From positions 310,001-374,000 of the forward strand of contig WGLL01000005.1 of the NCBI GenBank assembly GCA_016125585.1: a stretch of 64,000 nucleotides of DNA. Reading direction: 5' to 3'. The translations under genes and the position numbers were made by a program. The DNA is from Caulobacter sp. (GTDB lineage Bacteria > Pseudomonadota > Alphaproteobacteria > Caulobacterales > Caulobacteraceae). This document shows, piece by piece, positions 15,404-23,163 of the stretch. A model generated the notes under the pieces. The model searched no databases. It was given only the letters and a program-made list of their open reading frames with translations, and had not been told where the DNA came from. The first letter of the stretch is position 1; every line of letters begins with the position of its first letter.

Positions 15404-15765
15404 TCACGCCCTCCGAACTGCGTTCGTTGCTCGCCGGCGGCAGGTTCGACCTGTCGCGCGAGGCGCTGACCCAGGCCGATATCGAGACCTGGCTGGCGGC
15501 GCGTTTGCCCCTGGGCTGTCTGCTGGAGCGCGAGGTCCGATTGGGGCCGCGGGACCGTCCGGACTTCATGGTCGATGGCAGGCTCGCGATCGAGGTGAAG
15601 ATCAAACACCAGCAGCGCCGCGCCATCTGGCGACAGGTCGAACGGTATGTGGCGCACGATCGTGTCGAGGCGGTCGTGCTGGCCAGCAATGTCGCCATGG
15701 GCGGTGACACCGTTCTGAACGGCAAGCCTGTGCTGGTTCTGGGGCTGGGGGCGGCATGGCTGTAG
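15400..15765 (+). CDS. PD-(D/E)xK-type nuclease
   Basis: The 121-residue protein has the compact catalytic pattern of restriction-endonuclease-like nucleases: RPDF with Asp55, then AIEVKIK with Glu65 and Lys67, and a final VVLAS strand, plus an upstream acidic helix residue (LEREVRLG). It is coupled to both neighbours by short overlaps and lies before a SNF2 helicase. In phages such small nucleases often process recombination or replication intermediates, sometimes with a helicase partner. It resembles VRR-NUC-like proteins, but only the fold is claimed. Confidence 0.75.
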   Translation: MITPSELRSLLAGGRFDLSREALTQADIETWLAARLPLGCLLEREVRLGPRDRPDFMVDGRLAIEVKIKHQQRRAIWRQVERYVAHDRVEAVVLASNVAMGGDTVLNGKPVLVLGLGAAWL

Positions 15766-17441
15766 GGCGGACATACGGCAAAATCGTCCACGGCGACGGG
15801 TGCTGGCTGCTGAGCGAGGTGGAGCCGCATGTGGCGATCCGCCTGAAGCAACTGTTCCCGGCCATCCCGAAGACGTCGAAGGCCCCATTCCGGCTGCCCG
15901 CCACGCCGCTCACCGGCGCGGACCTGGCGTGGTTCCTGACCCGTTATCCGATGGCGGGCGACCCCGGCGATCTGGACGCCCTGGAGCGCGCTCGCGAGGG
16001 GTTCGAGCGGATGCAGGCCGAGGTCGGCCGGATCATGCAGGCGGACTGGCAACCGCCGCTGTTCGTCGGCCTCAAGGAAGGGCAGGCCGTCCGGCCGCAT
16101 CAGGCGCGGGCCAGCGAGGTGCTGGCGATGTTCGGCGGCCTGCTGGTCGGCGACGAGATGGGCGAGGGCAAGACCTATACCGGGGCGGCCTGTTGCCTGT
16201 TGCCCGGCGCGCTGCCGGCGACGGTGGTTTGCCCCGGACACCTGAAGGCCCAGTGGGTGCGAAAGCTGGAGGCCTTCACCACCCTGTCGGCGGTCGTGGT
16301 CGACGGCCTGACCCCCTACGCCATTCCGCCCAGCGATGTTCGCATCTTCGGCTATTCCAACATCGGGGGCTGGGTCGATTACATCGAGGGCATGGGCACC
16401 GGTCTGGTGGTGTTCGACGAGGTGCACGAACTGAGGACCGGCCCGGAAACGTCGAAGGGCAAGGCCTGTCGCGCGCTGGCCGACAGCGCCCGGATGCGCC
16501 TGGGCATGACCGGCACGCCGATCTTCAACTACGGCAACGAGATCTGGAACCTGATGCGGTTCATCCGGCCGGAAGTGCTGGGCGACTGGGAGGATTTTGC
16601 CCGTGAGTGGGTGAAGGAGGGCGCGCAGAAGCGCGAGGTGGCCGATCCCAAGGCGCTTGGCGCTTATCTGCGCGAACAGCATGCAATGATCCGCAAGCTG
16701 TCGGACGGCCCCAAGCCGAACACCATCGTCGAGACGGTGGATCACGACGCCTGGCAGCTGGACCGCGTCGAGGAGATGGCCCGGCGTCTGGCCGAGCGGG
16801 CGACGACCGGGGTGTTTCAGGAGCGGGGTCAGGCGACGCGGGAGCTGGACCTGATGATGCGCTATCAGACCGGGCTGGCGAAGGCCCGGGCGGTCGCGGC
16901 CTATTGCCGGATCCTGCTGGAGGCCGGCGAGCCGATCATCCTCTTTGGATGGCACCGCGAGGTCTATGAGGTCTGGCTGGACGCTCTGAAGGACTTCAAT
17001 CCGGTGATGTATACCGGGTCCGAGACGCCCAGGCAGAAGGAGGCGGCGAAGGACGCCTTCCTGTCCGGCGAGAGCCAGCTGTTCATCATGTCGTTGCGCT
17101 CCGGCGCCGGGGTCGATGGTCTGCAAGCGCGGGCCTCGACCTGTGTGTTCGGCGAGCTCGACTGGTCGCCGGCGATGCACGCCCAGTGCATCGGGCGACT
17201 GAACCGCGAGGGGCAGGCCTGCTGGCCTGATCCGGTGACCGCGATCTTCCTGGTGGCGGACGACGGCTCCGATCCGCCGATGCAGGAGGTGCTGGGTCTG
17301 AAGGCCAGCCAGGCGCAGGGGGTCGTTGACCCCGGCCTGGGCGTGCAGACGGCCCAGAGGGACGACAGCCGCCTGCAGCGGCTGGTGGAGCGATATCTCA
17401 ATCGGGAGGCCCCTGTGGCGGCTTGGAGGGCGAGCGCATGA
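15756..17441 (+). CDS. Phage SNF2-family DEAD/DEAH-type helicase
   Basis: The 561-residue protein shows the full superfamily 2 set: Walker A GDEMGEGKT (132-140), a Walker B variant FDEVHE (220-225), motif III MTGTPIF (251-257) and motif VI HAQCIGRLNREGQ near the C terminus. An N-terminal 110-residue region precedes the ATPase domain. The start ATG 15756 overlaps the nuclease gene by ten bases and its stop overlaps the initiator start as ATGA. Helicases of this type serve phage replication or recombination, and here it lies between a nuclease and an origin-binding protein gene, which supports that role. Confidence 0.88.
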   Translation: MAVGRTYGKIVHGDGCWLLSEVEPHVAIRLKQLFPAIPKTSKAPFRLPATPLTGADLAWFLTRYPMAGDPGDLDALERAREGFERMQAEVGRIMQADWQPPLFVGLKEGQAVRPHQARASEVLAMFGGLLVGDEMGEGKTYTGAACCLLPGALPATVVCPGHLKAQWVRKLEAFTTLSAVVVDGLTPYAIPPSDVRIFGYSNIGGWVDYIEGMGTGLVVFDEVHELRTGPETSKGKACRALADSARMRLGMTGTPIFNYGNEIWNLMRFIRPEVLGDWEDFAREWVKEGAQKREVADPKALGAYLREQHAMIRKLSDGPKPNTIVETVDHDAWQLDRVEEMARRLAERATTGVFQERGQATRELDLMMRYQTGLAKARAVAAYCRILLEAGEPIILFGWHREVYEVWLDALKDFNPVMYTGSETPRQKEAAKDAFLSGESQLFIMSLRSGAGVDGLQARASTCVFGELDWSPAMHAQCIGRLNREGQACWPDPVTAIFLVADDGSDPPMQEVLGLKASQAQGVVDPGLGVQTAQRDDSRLQRLVERYLNREAPVAAWRASA

Positions 17442-18433
17442 GCGACATCGCCGTGACCTGGGCCAAGGCCCAGAAATGCCCCAGCGCGCGGGCGAAATCG
17501 ACCCTGGTGCATCTGGCCGCCTATTGCGACGCGGAGGGCGAGGGCTGGGCCGCCGTGGCGGTGCTGGCGCTGGAGATGGAGGTTGACGAGCGGACCGTCC
17601 AGCGCGGCCTCGCGGCCCTGCGCAAGGAGGGCCTGATCGCCGAGACGGGCGAGACCAAGGCCTATCGCGGACGCCGGGTGCCCTACTACCGTCTCGCCCT
17701 GGATCAGGGGCCGGCGAACACCCGCCAGAGGATGGCCCTGGAGCGGGGCACGGGTGACACTGATGTCACCCCACGGGTGACAGTGGTGTCACCCGACGGG
17801 TGTCAGCCATGTCACCCCACGGGTGACACTGATGTCACCCAAATAGGGAAGATAAATACATCAACAGAAGCTGAGAGGTTCGCTAACGCTCACCTCTCAG
17901 AAGACGCGCGCGCGAGCGACGATGTCGCGATCGAGGAGGCGGCCGAGCCCAGCGACGCCTTCCGAACCGCGTTCGCGGCCTGGCCCGCCACCGGGGCTGC
18001 GGCGACCGCCTGGCACCTGGCCTGGGACGCCTGGCAGACGGCTGTGGCCGAGGCCGGCGACGAGGCGCGGCTGCTGGCCTGCGTCCAGGCCTTCGCCGCC
18101 GATCCGCTGCTGAAACGGCGAACCTACGGGGCCGGGGCCATGCAGCGCTGGCTGAAGGTCGGGGGCTGGCGGTCCTACGTCGAGCGGGTGGAGGCGGCGG
18201 CGACGGCCAGGGCAGCCGTGCCCGGCGCCCGCTTCATCGGCCCGGCGTCGATCCGCGATCTGGTGGCCGGCGGCCTCGGCGAAACCGGGGCGGCCCGGAC
18301 CATCGACCCTGCGGGCTGGGATGCCGAGCGCCGCGTTGTCCTGCCCCGCACAGGCTGGGCTTTCGACCAGATCAGGCCGCTGCGGCCCGCCGACGCGGAC
18401 TGGACCATTGAGCACCCGAGGGAACAGCGATGA
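17438..18433 (+). CDS. Lambda-O-like replication initiator with winged-helix domain and embedded origin
   Basis: The 331-residue protein has an N-terminal HTH_36/winged-helix domain (about 5-90: TWAKAQKCPSARAKSTLVHLA, then LEMEVDERTVQRGLAALRKEGLI), a low-complexity linker and a C-terminal helical domain (about 170-331) with repeated Trp residues. The linker (about residues 105-134) is encoded by four palindromic iterons. The lambda O protein has the same design, with origin iterons inside its gene between the DNA-binding and helicase-loader-binding parts. It presumably binds these iterons and recruits the host replicative helicase or loader. No separate helicase-loader gene was recognised. 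Start ATG 17438 overlaps the upstream stop. Confidence 0.82.
   Translation: MSDIAVTWAKAQKCPSARAKSTLVHLAAYCDAEGEGWAAVAVLALEMEVDERTVQRGLAALRKEGLIAETGETKAYRGRRVPYYRLALDQGPANTRQRMALERGTGDTDVTPRVTVVSPDGCQPCHPTGDTDVTQIGKINTSTEAERFANAHLSEDARASDDVAIEEAAEPSDAFRTAFAAWPATGAAATAWHLAWDAWQTAVAEAGDEARLLACVQAFAADPLLKRRTYGAGAMQRWLKVGGWRSYVERVEAAATARAAVPGARFIGPASIRDLVAGGLGETGAARTIDPAGWDAERRVVLPRTGWAFDQIRPLRPADADWTIEHPREQR
17752..17840. repeat. Four 20-bp palindromic iterons at 23-bp period (candidate phage origin)
   Basis: The copies are at 17752-17771, 17775-17794, 17798-17817 and 17821-17840. Copies 1 and 4 are GGGTGACACTGATGTCACCC; copy 2 differs at two positions and copy 3 more in the centre. Starts are exactly 23 bp apart, so successive sites are about two helical turns apart. 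They lie within the initiator coding sequence. Confidence 0.88.
17841..17900. other. AT-rich segment and hairpin next to the iterons (candidate unwinding element)
   Basis: Directly after the fourth iteron is an AT-rich run (17841-17870), rare in this GC-rich region, followed by an inverted repeat with 9-bp arms, CTGAGAGGT at 17871-17879 and ACCTCTCAG at 17892-17900. Iterons followed by AT-rich DNA is the arrangement of lambda ori. The unwinding role is inferred. Confidence 0.6.
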
Positions 18434-19011
18434 GCGGACGGCAGGTCGACTGGACCGACGAGATGGACGCGGCGCTGCTGGCCGGCCGCCGCGAGGAGCC
18501 GGCGCAGGGCTGGAAGAAGCTGGTGCTGAACTGGCCCGGCGTGACGGTCGATCAGGCCAAGGCGCGCCTGCGGCTGTTGACCGGCGGCAGTCCGGAACCG
18601 GGCCCGAGGCGCGACGGGCTGGAATGGCTGAAGGACAAGAAGCGCCTGACCGGGGATCGCTACGTCCAGGCGCTGCGCTTCCGCAGGGCTTATCGTGACG
18701 GCGGCGGCATCAGCATCAAGAGCTCCGCCGATGTCGGCGTTGGCGGCGGCTCTCCCGGGCCGCGCCACTTCGAGGGCGCCATGACCAGCCATACCCAGGC
18801 GCAGCGGGACCTGTTCCACATGCGATGGGTGGTGCTCCGGGGGCAGGCGGACATGGTGATTGTCATGGACGCGGTGTGTGGTCTGGGCTGGACCCTGCGG
18901 GACCTGGCCGGTGGTGACTGGAAGCGGGCCGGCGAGCTGGAAGTGGCGCTTAAGGTGGCCCTCGACCTGTTGCATGCAGACGAAAACGGAGTGGATATAA
19001 AGGCGGCTTGA
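18430..19011 (+). CDS. Hypothetical phage regulatory protein (DUF6456-like)
   Basis: The 193-residue protein has an N-terminal part (about 5-55) resembling a Myb/SANT-like or GcrA-like HTH (WTDEMDAALLAGRREEPAQGW, VTVDQAKARLRLL) and a C-terminal helical domain (about 75-190) with YVQALRFRRAYRDGG, QRDLFHMRWVVLRG and CGLGWTLRDLAGGDW, which resembles the DUF6456 domain of alphaproteobacterial phage regulators. It is the last gene before the terminator-like hairpin and the late genes, a position suitable for a late-gene activator. It overlaps the initiator stop by four bases. The assignment is tentative. Confidence 0.6.
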   Translation: MSGRQVDWTDEMDAALLAGRREEPAQGWKKLVLNWPGVTVDQAKARLRLLTGGSPEPGPRRDGLEWLKDKKRLTGDRYVQALRFRRAYRDGGGISIKSSADVGVGGGSPGPRHFEGAMTSHTQAQRDLFHMRWVVLRGQADMVIVMDAVCGLGWTLRDLAGGDWKRAGELEVALKVALDLLHADENGVDIKAA

Positions 19012-19061
19012 CGTCTGCAAGCAAATCAGCGCATCAAAAGCACACCAGCAGAACTGCGACT

Positions 19062-19091
19062 GAAGCCCGCCCCGGAAACGAGGCGGGCTTC
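19062..19091 (+). terminator. Terminator-like hairpin closing the early operon
   Basis: A 10-bp perfect stem (GAAGCCCGCC at 19062-19071 with its complement at 19082-19091) with a 10-base loop is followed by GTCGTTTCGG. The T tract is weak, so termination may be partial. Confidence 0.6.
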
Positions 19092-19148
19092 GTCGTTTCG
19101 GACTGCCGGTGGCGTTTTCCCTGTCATAGCGAACTTCGGGGGTGCGAC

Positions 19149-19529
19149 ATGCCGTCGATGCCCCCGACCTTTCGCTGTCATGCTCGGCCAGACCGGGAGC
19201 GCGAACGGGACAACGATCGTCGCCGGGGCTCGGCCCGGGAGCGCGGATACAACACAGCCTGGGCCAAGGCCAGCAAGGGCCACCTTCGAAGCCATCCGCT
19301 CTGCGAGTATTGCGCCCTCGACGGCGTCGTCCGGCAGGCGGACCTGACCGACCACCTGTTCCCGCACAAGGGCGACAAGCGGGTGTTCTGGTTCAAGCCT
19401 TGGTGGGTCAGCAGCTGCAAGACCTGCCACGACGGCCCGAAGCAGCAGATCGAGCGCCGGGGCCTCGCCGCCCTGACCGACCTGGCCCGCCGCCTCGGCC
19501 GCCCCGAGGCCCTGCCCGCCGAGGGGTAG
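19149..19529 (+). CDS. HNH endonuclease, packaging-associated
   Basis: The 126-residue protein (start ATG 19149) has a basic N terminus (HARPDRERERDNDRRR) and an HNH domain: RSHPLCEYCALDG with the first CxxC, LTDHLFPHKGDKRVFW with the DH catalytic pair, and WVSSCKTCHDGPKQ with the second CxxC and a His. In cos-type HK97-like phages an HNH gene directly upstream of the terminase helps terminase cut at cos. It is followed at 19628 by the small terminase gene, which supports that role. Confidence 0.88.
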   Translation: MPSMPPTFRCHARPDRERERDNDRRRGSARERGYNTAWAKASKGHLRSHPLCEYCALDGVVRQADLTDHLFPHKGDKRVFWFKPWWVSSCKTCHDGPKQQIERRGLAALTDLARRLGRPEALPAEG

Positions 19530-19627
19530 GGGGGGTTCAATCTCTGGGGCCCCCACCTTCGGGACCGGCGGCCTAACCAGACGCAAGTTTTCGGTGAATT
19601 GGCGAAACTTTTTTTAGGGAGGTCGCA
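19530..19627. other. Intergenic region between HNH and small terminase; possible cos
   Basis: This 98-bp spacer contains a GGGGCCCC palindrome (19546-19553), a GC-rich block with CCTTCGGGACCGG, and a CTTTTTTTAGGGAGG tract before the small terminase start. Cos sites often lie here in HNH-containing phages, but no ends can be deduced from a prophage sequence. Confidence 0.3.
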
Positions 19628-20173
19628 ATGAGGGGTCGGAAGCCGCAGCCTGCGGCCGTGCAGAAAGCGAAGGCTCCGGTTCGGAGCAAGCGGGCCGCGC
19701 CGAAGGTGGAGCAGGCGGTCGCGGTCGGGTCGGTGACGCCGACGCGCAAGCTGTCGCCGACTGCGGCCAAGGTGTGGAACGCCCTGGCTCCTCGGCTGAT
19801 CTCGACCAAGCTCCTGGGCGACCTGGATGCGGCGGCGTTCACGCGCTACTGCCAGCTGACCGCGCGCTTCGATGCGGCGGAGCGGGCGATCGACGATGAC
19901 GGCGTCGTCTACTGGACCGCGAGCGCGCACGGGAAGCTGAAGCGGGCGAACCCCGCGGCGCTGCTGAGCCTGCGCTACTCGCGAGAACTGGCTCACCTCG
20001 AGGCCAACTTCGGACTGACGCCGGCGGATCGGCAACGGATCTTCGCGGATCGGGCGCGCGGCGGCGGACCTGGCGATCTGTTCCCGGAGGCTCCGAAGAA
20101 GGACGAGGCCAAGGCCGACGCAATGCCGGCCACGACGCCGCGCAACGACGGGCCGATCGGGCTGCTGAACTAG
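19628..20173 (+). CDS. terS: Terminase small subunit, P27 family
   Basis: The 181-residue protein binds the packaging site and recruits the large subunit. It has a basic N terminus (MRGRKPQPAAVQKAKAP), then the P27-type region TPTRKLSPTAAKVWNALAPRL, LGDLDAAAFTRYCQLTARFDAAERAI and the ANFGLTPADRQRIFAD segment typical of this family. A GGGAGG ribosome-binding site precedes the ATG. The C-terminal tail is Pro/Lys/Asp-rich. It is directly followed by the large subunit gene. Confidence 0.9.
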   Translation: MRGRKPQPAAVQKAKAPVRSKRAAPKVEQAVAVGSVTPTRKLSPTAAKVWNALAPRLISTKLLGDLDAAAFTRYCQLTARFDAAERAIDDDGVVYWTASAHGKLKRANPAALLSLRYSRELAHLEANFGLTPADRQRIFADRARGGGPGDLFPEAPKKDEAKADAMPATTPRNDGPIGLLN

Positions 20174-20176
20174 CCA

Positions 20177-21886
20177 GTGGCAGACAAGGTCAAGGCGCCG
20201 CCCAGGCCGGCGGCGCTGGCGCGATATCCCAATGCTCGCTGGGACGGGGAGGTCTGGCGGGACGGTCGGTTCTGGTTTGATGAACGCGCGGCCGAGAAGG
20301 CGGCCGAGTTCTTCCCCAGGCACCTGCGGCTGACCACCGGCGAATGGGCGAACAAGCCGTTCGTGCTGCAGCCGTGGCAGGAACACGACATCGTAAGGCC
20401 GCTGTTCGGCTGGAAGCGCGAGGACGGGACGCGGCGGTATCGCCGCTGCTTCGTCTGGGTGGCGCGGAAGAACGGCAAGACCGAGCTGGCGGCCGGGATC
20501 GCGCTGCTGATGCTGCTGGGCGATGCCGAGCCGGCCGGGGAGGTCTACTCGATCGCGTCCGAAGGCGACCAGGCGCGGATCGTGTTCGAGAAGGCGGCGA
20601 TGATGGTGGCCTATTCGGCCTCGCTGTCATCGCTGATCGAATGCCTGAAGCACTCGATCTACGTCCCGCAGCTGAACGCCAGCTTCAAGGCGCTGTCGGG
20701 CAAGCCGCAGGGCAAGCACGGCCTGAACATGAGCGGCCTTATCGGCGATGAGGTCCATGAGTGGAAGAGCGGGGATCTCTACACCTTCATCCACGACAGC
20801 TGCGGCACCCGCCGCCAACCGCTGGAGGTGATGATCTCGACCGCCGGCGTGAAGGGCACGCACGGCGAGGAAGTCTGGAAGGAGTGCGAGGCCATCCTGT
20901 CAGGCGACATCGAGGACGATGAAACCCTCGTTGTCGTCTACGCCGCCGGCGCCGAGGACGACTGGAAGGACGAAAAGACCTGGCGCAAGGCCAATCCCAA
21001 CTACGGGGAGACGGTCAAGGTCGACAGCTTCCTCGCCGACTTCAACCGGGCCCGGCAGACGCCGCGGCTGGAGAACGATTTCAAGCGCTATCGGCTCAAT
21101 ATGTGGACCGAGCAGATGGTGCGGTGGCTGCCGATCGACGCGGTTGATGACGCGGGGAAGGCCTTCGGCTGGGATCATTGCGCCGGCCCCGTGGACTGGA
21201 AGGCCCTGGAGGCCCGGCTTGCCGGCAAGCGGTGCTTCGGCGGCCTGGACCTGTCGGCGGTGCAGGACCTGTCGGCGCTGTTGTGGTGGTTCCCGGTTCA
21301 GGAGGGCCTGGACACTCCGGCGCTTCTGGCCAGGTTCTGGAAGCCGCGGGACCTGTTGAAGGAACACGGCCGGCGCGACCGTCTGCCCTATGAACAGTGG
21401 GTGCGGGACGGCGCGCTGCTGACGACCGACGGCAACGTCATCGACCATGAGGCGATCCGCCGACAGGTCATCGCCGACGCGGAAGTCTTCAATGTCGCTC
21501 ACATGGGCGAGCCGCCGTCGGCGGACACCGGCGGCATCGCCATTGACCGGTTCGATGCGACCGAAACGCTGGTGAAGCTGATGGGCGAAGGCCTTCCGGT
21601 GGTCAAATACGGCCAGGGCTTCGTGTCGATGAGCGGGCCGGCGAAGGAACTGGAGCGGCTGGTCCTGGCCAACGCGTTCCACCACGGCGGCCATCCGGTC
21701 CTGGCGAGACATGCCCGGGCGGTGGCCATCCAGACCGACCCGGCGGGCAACATCAAGCCCGCCAAGGACAAGAGCAGTCAGCGGATCGACGGCATCGTGG
21801 CGCTGTGCATGGCGCTCGGGATCGCGGCGCAAGACAGGGGTAGCAGCATGATGATTACCGCGTCCGACGCCCTGATGGTGATCTGA
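20177..21886 (+). CDS. terL: Terminase large subunit
   Basis: The 569-residue protein is the DNA packaging motor and nuclease. The ATPase part has the adenine-binding region around QPWQEHD (65-71), a Walker A variant ARKNGKTE (96-103) and Walker B LIGDEVHE (188-195). The nuclease part has GGLDLSAVQDLSAL with the first catalytic Asp near residue 357, and later conserved acidic residues around AHMGEPPSADTGG. The start is GTG 20177, four bases after the small-subunit stop, and the stop overlaps the portal ATG (TGATG). The sequence fits the Terminase_1 (YmfN-like) group of HK97-type phages. Confidence 0.93.
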   Translation: MADKVKAPPRPAALARYPNARWDGEVWRDGRFWFDERAAEKAAEFFPRHLRLTTGEWANKPFVLQPWQEHDIVRPLFGWKREDGTRRYRRCFVWVARKNGKTELAAGIALLMLLGDAEPAGEVYSIASEGDQARIVFEKAAMMVAYSASLSSLIECLKHSIYVPQLNASFKALSGKPQGKHGLNMSGLIGDEVHEWKSGDLYTFIHDSCGTRRQPLEVMISTAGVKGTHGEEVWKECEAILSGDIEDDETLVVVYAAGAEDDWKDEKTWRKANPNYGETVKVDSFLADFNRARQTPRLENDFKRYRLNMWTEQMVRWLPIDAVDDAGKAFGWDHCAGPVDWKALEARLAGKRCFGGLDLSAVQDLSALLWWFPVQEGLDTPALLARFWKPRDLLKEHGRRDRLPYEQWVRDGALLTTDGNVIDHEAIRRQVIADAEVFNVAHMGEPPSADTGGIAIDRFDATETLVKLMGEGLPVVKYGQGFVSMSGPAKELERLVLANAFHHGGHPVLARHARAVAIQTDPAGNIKPAKDKSSQRIDGIVALCMALGIAAQDRGSSMMITASDALMVI

Positions 21887-23163
21887 TGAGGTTCTGGCAA
21901 AGCCTTGCCTCGGCGGTCGGCCTGTCGGCTTCGACGGGCGTGGCCGAGCCGCGCAACGTGATGTCCGAGCGCCTGTGGGGCATCGCCGGTCAGGTGTCGC
22001 TGGCCGGCCAGGTCGTTACCCGCGAAACGGGACTGCAGCTGCCGGTCGTCGAGGCCGTGCTCCATCGGCTAGGATCGACCGTATCAACGCTGCCCTGGAT
22101 GGTGTTCGAGCGGATCAGCGAGGATGAGACACGCCCCGCGCGCGAGCACCCGCTTTTCAACGTGCTGCATCGCCGGCCGAACAGCCGCCAGACGAGTGCC
22201 GAGTTCCGTGAACTGATGATCCGCGACCTGGCCTGGGAGCGAAACTTTCTGGCCAGGATCGTGCCGGGGGAACACCCGATCGGAGCGCTGGACTATATCG
22301 CCTGGCCCCGGGTGCTTCGGGTCGAACGCAGTTCGGACGGCTGGGTCTACTACACCGTTCAGCGCCTGGCGCCGCAGACGGGCCAGGACGTTCTTCGTGA
22401 AGACGAGGTCTTCCATATCCGTAAAGCGCCGCTGACGGCGGACGGCCTTCGGGGGCGGCCGGTCTACGAAACGGCCAGTGAGTTGCTCGGATACGCCCAG
22501 GCCGTCGAGGCCTTCGGCAAGCTGTATTTCGCCAATGGCGGGAGCGGCGGCGGCGTGCTGGAGCATCCGGGAAAATTCAGTTCGCCAGCCGAACGGGATG
22601 ACTTCATGGAGGCCTGGCGCGCTGGCGGCAACGGCCTGAACCGCCATAAGGATCGACTGCTTCTCTACGGGGTCAAATACAACCCCTTCAGCGTCAACAA
22701 CGACGAGGCGCAGTTCAATGAGACCCGCCGCGAAGTCAGCTACGCCCTGGCCAGCCAGTGGGGGATGCAGGGGCACATGGTGAACCTGCTGGATCGGGCG
22801 ACCAACAACAACATCGAGCAGCAGTCGCTGGAGTATGTGATCTACACGGTTGCGCCGCCGGTCATCGCCATCGAACAGGCCGCCGAGCGGGATTTGCTGA
22901 TCGGCCAGGACCAGGATCGCTACTTCGTTTCAATGAACATGGCCGGGCTTTTGCGCGGCGACATCAAGAGCCGCTTCATGGCCTACGCCGTCGGACGCCA
23001 GTGGGGCTGGCTGTCAGCCAACGACGTGCTGCGCCTGGAAAACCGGAACGGCATTGGCCCGCAGGGCGACGTCTATCTGTCGCCTTCCAACATGATGCCT
23101 GCCGGCGCCGCGGCCGATCCCGCCGCCAACGTTCTTTCTCCAAAGGATCCTGCAAATGCGTGA
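21886..23163 (+). CDS. Portal protein, HK97 family
   Basis: The 425-residue protein would form the dodecameric ring for DNA entry. Family features include VVEAVLHRLGSTVSTLPWMVFE, EHPLFNVLHRRPNSRQTSAEFRELMIRDL, a VFHIRKAPLTADGLRGRPVYET strand-loop region, and the LDRATNNNIEQQSLEYVIYTVAP stem-helix segment, all standard for Phage_portal (HK97 gp3) proteins. It shares one base with terL and overlaps the protease gene by eight bases. Length is normal for the family. Confidence 0.93.
   Translation: MRFWQSLASAVGLSASTGVAEPRNVMSERLWGIAGQVSLAGQVVTRETGLQLPVVEAVLHRLGSTVSTLPWMVFERISEDETRPAREHPLFNVLHRRPNSRQTSAEFRELMIRDLAWERNFLARIVPGEHPIGALDYIAWPRVLRVERSSDGWVYYTVQRLAPQTGQDVLREDEVFHIRKAPLTADGLRGRPVYETASELLGYAQAVEAFGKLYFANGGSGGGVLEHPGKFSSPAERDDFMEAWRAGGNGLNRHKDRLLLYGVKYNPFSVNNDEAQFNETRREVSYALASQWGMQGHMVNLLDRATNNNIEQQSLEYVIYTVAPPVIAIEQAAERDLLIGQDQDRYFVSMNMAGLLRGDIKSRFMAYAVGRQWGWLSANDVLRLENRNGIGPQGDVYLSPSNMMPAGAAADPAANVLSPKDPANA
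22322..22336. promoter_or_regulatory. Near-match to the CCGAAC-N3-GTTCGG palindrome
   Basis: TCGAACGCAGTTCGG differs from the motif at the first base only. It lies inside the portal gene. A second near-match, CCGAACCGCGTTCGC at 17962-17976, lies in the initiator gene. Confidence 0.3.
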
